From Impatiens glandulifera (taxonomy: Eukaryota; Streptophyta; Magnoliopsida; Ericales; Balsaminaceae), in assembly GCF_907164915.1 (NCBI RefSeq), contig NC_061863.1, positions 31,715,258-31,779,257 on the forward strand: a DNA stretch of 64,000 nt, given 5' to 3'. How positions within the stretch are numbered: position 1 is the stretch's first letter; the number at the start of each line of letters is the position of its first letter. Made by a program: the position numbers and the translations under genes. Under the pieces are notes generated by a model, which worked only from the letters and a program-made list of their open reading frames with translations, searched no databases and was not told the origin of the DNA. Shown piece by piece: positions 54,855 through 64,000 of the stretch.

Positions 54855-56136
54855 TGTTAGGATCGGGATCGCCGATAGGGGACCGGGTTCCGGCTAATCG
54901 GTAATCGCTTACAACACAACACACTGGAAATAATCCGGTTAGAGACTAGAACCGCTCTTAACACAACACATATTGTCACAAACTCTTGAACCGGGTTGAA
55001 AGGCGGAAAGGTCTGTTTCAATCTGAATCAACGTATGCGATTCGGTTTGGAAGATATTTAGGAGAAATCGGTAGAAGGAGGAAGCCGGTTCGGTTAAGGG
55101 AGTTATTAGTTATTTCGGTTGAGATTTTACGTGTTTCGGTTCGGTTAAAGTTGATATGCCAGAATGTAAAGATGAAGAACACGAGACAAGATTTTATGGA
55201 TGTTCGGAGTTGAATCTCCTACGTCACCCTTCTTCTCAAATAGTGAGTAGGATAATCCCTAACTAGAATATTACCCAATACTACACAATCCGAACGAGTC
55301 TTATTTACTGCTCGTTAGTTACACCACTCACACAGTGATGTAATACTTTTACACTTGGTAAAATACACAGATTTCTTCTTAGAACAATTTTCACTTTAAG
55401 AATAGAATAGATATGTCAACTTAGGATGTTCTTCGCGCTTGAATATATGAAAAGCTTGGTTGATTCTTGCTCGCGTCCGTTATATCCGTATGTTTATACT
55501 GCTCTAGGCTTCCTTTATATAGAGAATATGACAACGGTCAAATTTCTCTCTCTTCTATTGAAATGTCAGCCAAACTGGTCAGGTTCAGGTAGCGTGCACG
55601 CTTTGTTATTTTGGAAATCTGACAGACATGCATTAGTCGGCCGTCTGTTTCAGAAGATTGCTTGTGATCTTGGATAATTAATCATCATTGCTTTTGTTGA
55701 ATGCTTCTGACTCGGATCACGGATCTTCTTGTGTTCATTATACTAAAAATTCATTACGTCATTTTTCACAAATTTCATCGATTTGAATATTTTCCCGTTG
55801 GCCTTAAGATCTTCGATTTTTGAGCCAGCCAGAAAAAGAATGCTTCATCCGACTTTTCATTTTAGCCGATCCGGTTGGGAAAGTAGGACTATTCTTCTTT
55901 GATTGTCCGGATTTCTTTGAGACAGAATGTCTCAACTGGTCCGTTGCAGTTACCTGCAAAAGGAATGTTGAGACTAGTTAAGTTCTTTGTCCGGTTTAAA
56001 ATTAACTTACTTAATTTTTCTAACAATTTCTCCCTTTAGAATAAATATTCAAAACTTGTAAGTGTTGTCCGGTTTTGAAATCGTTTTAAGAAGTGTTTGG
56101 CCGGTTTTGAAATCAACTTACTTAATTTTTCTAACA
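54855..56136 (-). repeat. D 5' LTR (type A, minus strand)
   Basis: The 1282-bp LTR runs on the minus strand from TGTTAGAAAAATTAAGTAAG (at 56136) to CCCGATCCTAACA (at 54855). Like A1 it has a duplicated start: a second TGTTAGAAAAATTAAG preceded by a degenerate polypurine-like tract lies near 56005-56040. The leader block is at 55193-55232. The flanking five bases outside are GAATC (56137-56141) within the satellite. Confidence 0.88.
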
Positions 56137-57830
56137 GAATCAACCAAAAATCTATATGTCGATTGGTACATGATATCGTTTTTATACAATTCAACCAAAC
56201 CCTTATCTCTTCATAGGTATATGTCATTTTTTTTTATTAAAAAAATATTATCACTTGATATGTACATGACATTATTTTTATATGATTCAGCCAAAAACTA
56301 AATCTCTTTATAGGTACATGACATTGTTTTTACACGATTCAACCAAAATCTCCATCTTTCGATATTCACATGACATCGCTTTTATATGATTCAATCAAAA
56401 ACTCAATCACTCGATTCAATAAAAAACCCCATCTTTTGTTAGATACATGACATTGTTTTCATACAATTCAATCAAAACCCTATATCTTGATATGTATATG
56501 ATATCGTTTTTATACAATTAATAAACACATTCACTAGATAGATACATGACATCATTTTTATACAATTCAACAAAACCCTATCTCTCGATAGGTAGATGAT
56601 AACATTATTATACAATTCAACAAAATCCCTATCTCAAGATAGGTACATATCATCTTTTTTTTACGATTAAACTAAAACCCTATCTCTCAAATTATACATG
56701 ACATCACTTTTATACCATTATACCAAAAACCCTCTCTCAATTGGTACATGACATCGTTTTTTTACGATTCAAACAAAACCCATCGCTCAATAGGTATATG
56801 AAATTGTTTTTATATGATTTAACTAAAATCCTTATCTCTCGATAGGTACATGACATCTTTCTTACATGATGAAATCAAAAACACTATCTCTAGATAGGAA
56901 CATGGCATCGTTTTTATAAAATTCAATCAAAAACCCTATCTCTTAATAGGTTTATGACATCATTTTTATATGATTCAACTAAACTCCCTATCTCTCTATA
57001 GGTAAATGACATCGTTTTTTATGATTCAAACAAAAACTCTATCTCTCGATAGGTACTTAATATCTTTTTTTATTCGATCAAACTAAAAACGTATCTCTCG
57101 ATAGGTTCATGACATCATATTTATACAATTCAACCAAAAACCATATCTATAAATAAGTAAATGACATTTCTTTTAGACGATTCAATTAAAAACCCTATCT
57201 CTCTATAGGTACATGACATCATTTTTACGATTAAAACAAAGACCCTATCTCTTGATAGGTATATGACATTATTTTTATACGATTCAACCAAAAACCAAAT
57301 CTCTTGATAGGTACATGACATTGATTTTCTACGATTCAACAAAAAACACTATTTCACAATGAGAACATGAAATTATTTTTAAACGATTATATCCAAAACC
57401 CTATATCTTGATAGGTACATGAATTTTTTTTTTCAATTCAAAAACAAAATCATATCTCTCTATAGTTACATGACATTGTTTTATATAATTTAACCAGAAC
57501 CCTATCTCTCGATAGGTACATGAAATCCATTTTATTCGATTAAACTTAAAATTGTATCTATCGATAGAAACTTGAATTTTTTTTATACAATTTAACTAAA
57601 ACCAATAACTCTCTATAGGTGCATGACATCGTTTTTTTACGATTCAAACAATGACCCTATCTCTCGATTGGTACATGAAATATTTTTATGCGATTCAACC
57701 AAAAATCAAATCTCTTGATAGGTACATGACATCGATTATTTACGATTCAACCAAAAACTCTATTTCATGATGAGAACATGACATGATTTTAAAGGATTCA
57801 ATCCAAAATCCTATATCTCGATAGGTACAT
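56137..57830. repeat. AT-rich satellite, period about 51 bp
   Basis: About thirty tandem, diverged copies of a unit containing GATAGGTACATGACATCG, a T-run, TACGATTCAACCAAAA and CCCTATCTCTC. The GTACATGAC word recurs at intervals of about 50-52 bp. Each unit contains two short inverted repeats, ATCG...CGAT around the T-run and CCTATC...GATAGG across the unit boundary. Copies differ by many point changes and small indels, so the array is old. No gene or LTR sequence is seen in it. It is the only non-retrotransposon DNA of any size here. Confidence 0.88.
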
Positions 57831-59335
57831 TGTTAGATAAAATTGACCGGTCAAATAAAGAACTTAACTTAAATAAACTTATTGTCCAGGAACGGTCAAG
57901 AACTACAACCGGTCAGAATATCAAATCGGCCAGAAGAAGCAAATGAACAAACCTGAAGTTATCAGGTTGAATATCAAACCGGCCAGAAGAAGCAAATGAA
58001 CAAACCTGAAGTTATCAGGTTGAATATTAAACCGACCAGAAGAAGCAAATGAACAAACCTGATGTTATCAGGTTGAATATCAAACCGGCCAGAAGAAGCA
58101 AATGAACAAACCTGAAGTTATTAGTTTGAATATCAAACCGGCTAGAAGAAACAAATGAACAAACCTGAAGTTATCAGGTTGAATATCAAACCGGCCAGAA
58201 GTAGCAAATGAATAAACCTGAAGTTATCAGGTTGAATATCAAATCTGCTAGACGAAGCAAATGAACAAACCTGAAGTTATCAGGTTGAATATGAACAACC
58301 GGTAGACGCAATGAACCGAAATGAAGAGAAGACTACTTAGAGAAAGAAGTCAAGAATATCAAACTAAGTACAACTTACAAATCGGAGCAAACAGATACTT
58401 TGTGTATTTGCAGAAGATAACATCAAAGGATCAGACTGTGACATTGCCATATCCATACAAGTCTGATGATACTCTGCAGGCTGCAGAAGATTTCCTGAAG
58501 AGATCTTTCCACTTTGGGATAAGTCAGAGGCGCAACCTTTCAGGTGTAGGCAACTGTCCAACCGATAGTTGCTATATTAAGTAAAAGACAAATCTAGTCG
58601 GTTTGACCTATGCCTTGGAAACCAGAACCGCATTTAATGCAAGGTTAAACCTCTGCTCAACCAATTAGACTCAAGGATGACCCTGAAGGTATTCGTTGAA
58701 GAAATGTGACCGTTGGCACATTTCATGTATAAAAGGAGCTGAAGAGGCAAAGCATACTAGATACGAAAAACCAAGATACAAGACAAGATAAATTATGTGT
58801 GTTTATCTCTCTACAAGATTGAGAGCTTAAGTGTGATTACAATTTCTGTGAGAATTGTAAGAGTGATTATCGATCAGTAAATAAGACTCGATTGTGTAGT
58901 GTGTTTGTGTATTCCTTAGTGAATATCCTTCTCGCGGTTTCAAGAAGAAAGGGTGACGTAGGAGTTTTATCTCCGAACATCCATAAAAACCTGTGTCTTG
59001 TTCTTTACTTTCTACCGGCTCTACGTTCTAACCAACTCAATATCCTAACCGACTCATACTAACCGACTTACATCGTTCTAACGGATTCACTAAACCTTAA
59101 ACCGACCTCCTAATTTCCAAACCGATATTCTCCCGATTCTATCTTTATTCATCATGTGTGTGTTGCTTCAACGTGAAACAAACCACTTCTGCACTTGAAC
59201 TCGGTTCAAAGGTTTGTGACAGTTTGTGTAGTAATGAAACCCTGTGTTAATCTCTAACCGGATTAGCGCCAACTGTTGAGTGAATGTACTAACCGGCCAG
59301 ACCCCGATTTCCCACCCGCGATCTAGATCCTAACA
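57831..59335 (+). repeat. E 5' LTR
   Basis: The 1505-bp LTR runs TGTTAGATAAAATTGACC to GATCCTAACA. It is longer than the B1 and B2 LTRs because of a 53-bp tandem repeat near its start. GACCGTTGG near 58708-58716 precedes TATAAAAG (58728-58735). The leader block is at 58949-58988. Confidence 0.92.
57916..58300 (+). repeat. 53-bp tandem repeat in E LTR
   Basis: Seven full units start at 57916, 57969, 58022, 58075, 58128, 58181 and 58234, with a partial eighth at 58287: an exact 53-bp period. Each unit contains AACCTGAAGTTATCAGGTT, a palindrome with a 5-nt centre, and a CCGGCCAGAAGAAGCAAATG segment. Confidence 0.93.
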
Positions 59336-59337
59336 AT

Positions 59338-59349
59338 TGGTATCAGAGT
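59338..59349 (+). other. E primer binding site
   Basis: TGGTATCAGAGT, differing from the usual site only in the last base. Confidence 0.88.
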
Positions 59350-59388
59350 AGTTAGTTTCAATACTCAAGCAACCCGAAGCAAGCAAGC

Positions 59389-60317
59389 ATGACTTTAGAG
59401 AAGCCTTCAATGCTAGAAGGTGATGATTTCGCCAACTGGAAGATACACATGCACTTGCACTTAATCACTATGGATGATGAGATGCCGTTCATCCTGTCTG
59501 AAGGACCGATAAAGATTGATAAAGATAGAAAGGATTGGACAACTGAGGATAAAAGGAGAAATAATCTGGATAATCACGCATAAACCATATCTTCAAGGCT
59601 TTGGATAGGAATACTTTTTGTAAGATCAGAGACTACAAAACCACAAAGGAAGCATGGGAAACGGTGATTCAACTTTTTGAAGGTAGTGACCAAATAAAGG
59701 AGAACCAAAAAGAGCAGAAGGCTCTAATGGCTGCTGAAAGCAATGGAAAATGGGCCGATAGTGATTCGGACGACTCATCATCCAGAGACAGTGATGATAA
59801 AGTTGAAACCTACCTCACGACTAAGAAATAATCTGAGGTATTTAATCTCTAATTTGATGATTTTACCCGAGATGATCTAATTGCTGCACTCAATGACATG
59901 GTCATTAAGTACATAAAACTATCAAAATCTCTCAATCAATCTATTTCAAAAAGCAAGTCTAATAGTTCAAGTTGTTCATCTCAAATAAAAGAGGTTGATG
60001 TTTCAATAAGTGAGATCTCATCTAAGAATGAGAAGCTCAAGTAAGAAATTACAAGCTGTAATGATATAACTTCAAAGGATGAGATGATTTATGTAAAGCC
60101 AACTTCAAGCTGGCTGAAACTTGGGAGAAGGACAATTAGTTTGTATGGAAAAGAAAAACTTGACCGAAACTCAAGAGATGTTTATCGAAAATCATCCTTT
60201 AAAGTTAAATCATCAGCAGGTAGATATACTATACATACACACAACATGAAGTCCATCAAAATAATCAAAGTATGGATTTCTAAGGGATTAATAAGCCACG
60301 GACCCAAAGAAAAATGA
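59389..60317 (+). pseudogene. gag: E gag, deleted and frameshifted
   Basis: It starts at ATG 59389. MLEGDDFANWKIHMHLHLIT matches the B2 Gag start. A stop and shift lie near 59580 (LDNHA, then the NHIFKALDRNT frame). After IQLFEGSDQIKENQ the sequence jumps to the post-knuckle region (KALMAAES), so most of the capsid and the zinc knuckle are missing. TAA 59829 and further stops follow. The later part (DDLIAALNDMVIKYIKLSKS, ISEISSKNEKLK) is closest to C1 and C2. It ends WISKGLISHGPKEK with TGA at 60315-60317. It cannot encode a working Gag. Confidence 0.82.
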
Positions 60318-60341
60318 GGACCAGATTTCCTATTGTCTATG

Positions 60342-63018
60342 TGATAGTATCGGCTTTATCGATAGAGACGAGGGTCTGACTAAGGATGAATGCTTATGAA
60401 AAACAGTTTGAAAGAAATCCTGTTAGGGATTTAATTCGGTTTCTATTATACGCAAACTTGTGTAAAGACTTGAAACAGATTCAAGGCGGAATTGTTTACT
60501 TGGGTTTGAAGCACAAGATGAAATATGAAAAGATGTCAGAAAATGAAGAACACAACAGTTTGTTTATGGATGTTTGGAGAAACTCTCCTACGTCACCCCT
60601 TCTTCCAACCACCGGAAGGATTCACTATATGATGAGAATCAAATACAGTTTACACACACTTAGCTCACTATTGAACAGAACACTTTCTGTTCAATTACAA
60701 GAAGATGAAGAATATCACTCAACTAAAGGTGTTTTGATTCTAACTCTCTCTCTCGATTCACACACAGTACAATCAGAAAGAAGCTTCAAAGAATAAGTTC
60801 AGTAAGCAAGATGATTGAGTAGTCTCTCTCTGCAAAATCAGAATGATTGAGGTTGACAAAATCGCTTGAGTTCGTAAAGTTGCCAGCTCTTCGTCCGTTG
60901 CTTTAAGGATTGGTTAAATACTGATCAGGAGCTACCGGTCGAATCTTCAAGAATGATATGTGGCGCTCTTCCAATTGAAAGCCTCCATTGTACACAGCAG
61001 GTTCTGAGCACAAGGATCGTGGCCGTACCGAACTGGTAGTGCGCCGAATATTCCATCAGGGATGTACCTGCAAAACGGGTAATGTGAGGAAAATTTTCTT
61101 ACGTGGCATTCCTTCATTGGATGCATATAGTTGTTGTACTAATCTTCACAGGAAAGTGGAGCAGAAGTAGGGTACAGCTATAGCACGTGGGTAGGAGAAA
61201 TGATAGATTCAAGCGTAATGCTTGAACAGAGCATTAGACGTATTTCAGTTAGACGGATTAGTCTAATGAAATAATATAATTAGACTATTAGACCGCCTGG
61301 TCTAATATAATTAGACTTGCGTCTAATTTCAATAACCATTAGACCGGTACGTCTAACTCCACTGAGTTAGACTACCACGTCTAATTCCGGTTCTACCTCA
61401 GACTAATCTGTAAGAGTTAGACCCACGTCTAACTTTCAATTAATTAGACAACCTGTCTAATTCTTACATAACCATTAGACCGGTACGTCTAACTCCACTG
61501 AGTTAGACTACCACGTCTAATTCCGGTTCTACCTCAGACTAATCTGAAAGAGTTAGACCCACGTCTAACTTTCAATTAATTAGACAACCCGTCTAATTCT
61601 TACATAACCATTAGACTGGTACGTCTAACTCCACTAAGTTAGACTACCACGTCTAATTCCGGTTCTACCTCAAACTAATCTGAAGGAGTTAGACCCATGT
61701 CTAACTTTCAATTAATTAGACAACCCGTCTAATTCTTACATAACCATTAGACCGGTACGTCTAACTCCACTAAGTTAGACTACCACGTCTAATTCCGGTT
61801 CTACCTCAGACTAATCTGAAGGAGTTAGACCCACGTCTAACTTTCAATTAATTAGACAACCCGTCTAATTGTTGCATAACCATTAGACCGGTACGTCTAA
61901 CTCCACTAAGTTAGACTACCACGTCTAATTCCGGTTCTACCTCAAACTAATCTGAAGGAGTTAGACCTACGACTAACTTTCAATTAATTAGACAACCCGT
62001 CTAATTTTTACATAACCATTAGACCGGTACGTCTAACTCCACTAAGTTAGACTACCACGTCTAATTCCGGTTCTACCTCAGACTAATCTGAAGGAGTTAG
62101 ACCCACGTCTAACTTTCAATTAATTAGACAACCCGTCTAATTGTTACATAACCATTAGACCGGTACGTCTAACTCCATTAAGTTAGACTACCACATCTAA
62201 TTCCGGTTCTACCTCAGACTAATCTGAAGGAGTTAGACCCACGTCTAACTTTCAATTAATTAGACAACCCGTATAATTATTACATAACCATTAGACCAGT
62301 ACGTCTAACTCTACTAAGTTAGACTACCACGTCTAATTCTGGTTCTACCTCAGACTAATCTTAAGGAGTTAGACCCACGTCTAACTTTCAATTAATTAGA
62401 CAATCCGTCTAATTCTTTACGTCTATTAGACTTACACGTCTAACTCTGATGAGTTAGACTGTATGTCTAATTCTATTAGACTCATGTCTAATTCCGTGTA
62501 TTCATTAGATTACCCGTCTAATTCTTTACACGTCTATTAGACTGTACGTCTAATTCTATTAGACTCACGTCTAATTCCGTGTATTCATTAGACTACCCTT
62601 CTAATTCTTTACACGTCTATTAGACTTACACGTCTAACTCCGATGAGTTAGACTGTACGTCTAATTCTATTAGAATCACGTCTAATTCCGTGTATTCATT
62701 AGACTACCCGTCTAATTCTTTACACATCTATTAGACTTACACGTCTAACTCCGATGAGTTAGACTGTACGTCTAATTCTATTAGACTCACGTCTAATTCA
62801 TGCGTCTATTAGACTGCCCCGTCTAACTCCATTGAGTTAGGCTGAGCGTCTAATTTTATGCGAATGGAGATCAAAATCGGTCTAATGACCCTCATTAGAT
62901 CCAAGTCTAATAACATGTTGTCTTAATACACCTGTATCAAAACTCATAAATTATTTCATCATCAAAATATCAGTGGGTAAATTATTTCAACACTTAGTCA
63001 AAATTATTTGACCCAACA
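60342..63018 (-). repeat. C3 3' LTR
   Basis: A 2677-bp LTR, the longest here, running on the minus strand from TGTTGGGTCAAATAATTT (63018) to CGATACTATCA (60342). The extra length comes from an expanded palindrome array. The leader block is at 60562-60601 and a GACCGGTAGC variant of the GACCGTT motif near 60936. A reading frame at 60386-60796 on the plus strand lies wholly in the LTR and is not a gene. Confidence 0.92.
61230..62850 (-). repeat. TTAGAC/GTCTAA palindrome array with 136-bp higher-order unit (C3 LTR)
   Basis: Eight consecutive 136-bp units begin at the ACCATTAGAC word at 61335, 61471, 61607, 61743, 61879, 62015, 62151 and 62287, an exactly constant period. Each unit contains several TTAGAC/GTCTAA pairs plus CGGTTCTACCTCAGACTAATCT. 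From 62423 to 62850 a second block with a period of roughly 110 bp (CGTGTATTCATTAGACTACC...) follows. Confidence 0.93.
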
Positions 63019-63313
63019 ATTTCCCCCTTTTTGATGAAGAAATTACAAACATGCATACATATAACAAGACATGCATTCATCCAATAAATAAACAAACAAA
63101 CAACATGCAAGTAATCATTCAAAAACATCTATGTTAATCACATATGAGTGTTTTCAGAAGAAACACTCAAAACATTGTTCAATGTAACCATGATAATTTT
63201 ACCAAAAACATTATGAAGACATTCAAAATAACTACAAAAAGACATTTAATCATTAGTCTTCTTATTCTTCTTCTTCTTACTGGTTATAGCTTCTAGACGA
63301 TATAGACTTCAAC
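63019..63313 (-). other. C3 polypurine tract and 3' untranslated region
   Basis: On the minus strand TCAAAAAGGGGGAAATTG directly precedes the LTR. The remaining sequence is AT-rich, similar to C2 46902-47203, and non-coding. Confidence 0.75.
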
Positions 63314-63997
63314 CTAAGATGTCTCTAAGACTGCGGTTAGAGGGGAGTTGGAGTCTTCACTTTTTCGTTTCTTAGACTTGAGCGTTTCAACCCTTTGAAT
63401 ATAATCTACCACTTTCTGGTAGTTCAGGATCTTAGAAGGGAGGGGGGAACTCTTACCAGATTCGTTCAGACAATGACAAAGAAAAGAACTGAGAGGACCG
63501 TCAAAGCCGAAGATCTTCTTTCTAGCTACAACCATTCTGACAAGATTTCCGAAAAGGAAGTTTGTCCAGTTTACTGGAACACCCCTGGTGATAACCACCA
63601 TTATCTGAAAGACCTTCATACAATACTTGTAGGAGGTTTCTTTAAACAGAAGGGATTTAGAGATGATATCACTTAAAAGAGCATATTCAACCATCAGAAG
63701 GTTCTTCTTTCCATGAATATCTACTTCAGGGGAATCGGAAAAGACTTTTATCATCGTAATCATGAAGTTGGGGTTAGTGGTGGAGAAATCATCAATACCT
63801 TCTGTTGGGAGATGGAAAAACTCACCAAAAGATTCTTCTATGAGCCATACCATCTGGCCCATTACAGCACCAACGATAACATTATCTTGATAGAAGCTAG
63901 CGATTTGGAAGAATTCGTTAACAAGTTGTTCATGATAGGTTTCATGAGGGGTGAGGAATCTTCTCAGCCCAGAAGCTTTTAACGATTCGAACATCTT
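63314..63997 (-). CDS. C3 ORF3 (short form), N-terminus beyond window
   Basis: An uninterrupted minus-strand frame of 226 codons runs from the first Met near the window edge (MFESLKASGLRRFLTPHETY) to a stop at 63314. It holds the whole ORF3 domain except the first ~30 residues: NEFFQIASFYQDNVI, EESFGEFFHLPTEGIDDF, YALLSDIISKSLLF, GVPVNWTNFLFGNLVRM, FGFDGPLSSFL, then a basic KSKKRKSEDSNSP tail. Unlike the C2 copy it has no frameshift. No membrane segment or signal peptide is visible in the part seen. It could be a still-coding accessory gene; its role is unknown. Confidence 0.8.
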   Translation of the reverse strand, partial: KMFESLKASGLRRFLTPHETYHEQLVNEFFQIASFYQDNVIVGAVMGQMVWLIEESFGEFFHLPTEGIDDFSTTNPNFMITMIKVFSDSPEVDIHGKKNLLMVEYALLSDIISKSLLFKETSYKYCMKVFQIMVVITRGVPVNWTNFLFGNLVRMVVARKKIFGFDGPLSSFLCHCLNESGKSSPLPSKILNYQKVVDYIQRVETLKSKKRKSEDSNSPLTAVLETS

Positions 63998-64000
63998 TTG

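Larger units (their letters stand above)
53694..56136 (-). mobile_element. D: type A copia element, 5' end only
   Basis: LTR, primer site and partial gag in continuous order on the minus strand. The element is broken by C1, so its remaining part must lie upstream of the C1 5' LTR beyond the window. It inserted into the AT-rich satellite and is one of the oldest insertions in the nest. Confidence 0.85.
57831..60341 (+). mobile_element. E: type B-like copia element, 5' end only
   Basis: 5' LTR (57831-59335), primer site and a deleted gag, cut at 60341/60342 by minus-strand C3. The left flank is TACAT (57826-57830); the matching duplication would be beyond the window. LTR and N-terminal Gag resemble B2, whereas the C-terminal Gag resembles C1 and C2. 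Confidence 0.87.
60342..64000 (-). mobile_element. C3: type C copia element (minus strand), 3' end
   Basis: On the minus strand: ORF3 (from the right edge to 63314), untranslated region, polypurine tract (63019-63035) and 3' LTR ending at 60342. The element continues to the right. It is inserted at the end of E gag; CTATG (60337-60341) is the expected target duplication. Confidence 0.9.

Noticed and set aside
57130..57342. Minus-strand frame of 70 codons in the satellite
   Set aside because: Its predicted peptide is itself a repeat of the 51-bp unit (51 is divisible by three), so an open frame arises by periodicity.
60386..60796. A 136-codon frame on the plus strand
   Set aside because: It is the reverse complement of the C3 LTR leader region. 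A similar frame occurs in the C2 LTR at 48969-49217 on the opposite strand. It reflects LTR conservation, not a protein.
61335..62423. CRISPR array
   Set aside because: The regular spacing is a 136-bp satellite-like unit with no unique spacers, inside a plant retrotransposon LTR.
1..64000. Possible host genes among the many short open frames
   Set aside because: Every frame over about 100 codons either matches gag, pol or ORF3 or lies antisense to one, in an LTR, or in the satellite. I saw no intron-containing or unrelated coding sequence.

Overview
This 64 kb window is plant nuclear DNA made almost entirely of Ty1/copia LTR retrotransposons inserted into one another. I found no host gene. 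The evidence for a plant is the LTRs ending TG...CA, primer sites of the form TGGTATCAGAGC (initiator-Met tRNA type), CCHC Gag proteins, the copia order protease-integrase-RT-RNase H, and an extra gene region downstream of pol as in Sire/Maximus-like lineages. From memory, the extra-gene proteins resemble uncharacterised proteins that are abundant in Lamiales genomes such as Gesneriaceae. That placement is an inference I could not check.

I use three working family names. Type A has LTRs of about 1.25 kb starting TGATAGAAAAATTAAG. Type B has LTRs of 1.15-1.5 kb starting TGTTAGATAAAAT. Type C has LTRs of 1.9-2.7 kb starting TGTTRGGTCAAATTATT, filled with TTAGAC/GTCTAA palindromes.

The nesting can be read from 5-bp target duplications. 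D (A-type, minus strand, 5' LTR plus start of gag at 53694-56136) is split by C1 (plus strand, left edge to 53693). C1's post-pol gene is split twice. The first break is B1 (2377-24242, duplication TAAAC), itself split inside RNase H by A1 (4733-17924, duplication CACAT). The second break is C2 (24991-49261, duplication CAAGA), itself split in its post-pol spacer by B2 (32121-45931, duplication CTTAG). To the right of D lies a 1.7 kb AT-rich satellite with a period of about 51 bp (56137-57830). Then comes E (B-type LTR, 57831-60341), interrupted by minus-strand C3 (60342 to the right edge). A reversed SINE sits in the C1 3' LTR.

The most interesting part is the region after pol. A- and B-type elements carry three consecutive paralogous genes, here called ORF3a, ORF3b and ORF3c. 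C-type elements carry one. Every 5' region I could inspect has its own TATA-like box 65-126 bp before the ATG, so these look like independently transcribed genes. The proteins share a domain of about 220 residues, lack obvious signal peptides or membrane segments, and several end in basic nuclear-localisation-like tails. ORF3c and the C1 ORF3 add long coiled-coil-like tails. B2 is the best preserved element, with only a few stops and frameshifts. The others are clearly decayed, and every gag and pol here is broken.

Across all LTR types a block of about 40 nt is conserved in the transcribed leader (GGGTGACGTAGGAG...CTCCGAACATCCATAAA), and a GACCGTT motif precedes the TATA box. The gag and pol reading frames are offset by +1 and overlap by 14 nt in the two elements where the junction can be read.
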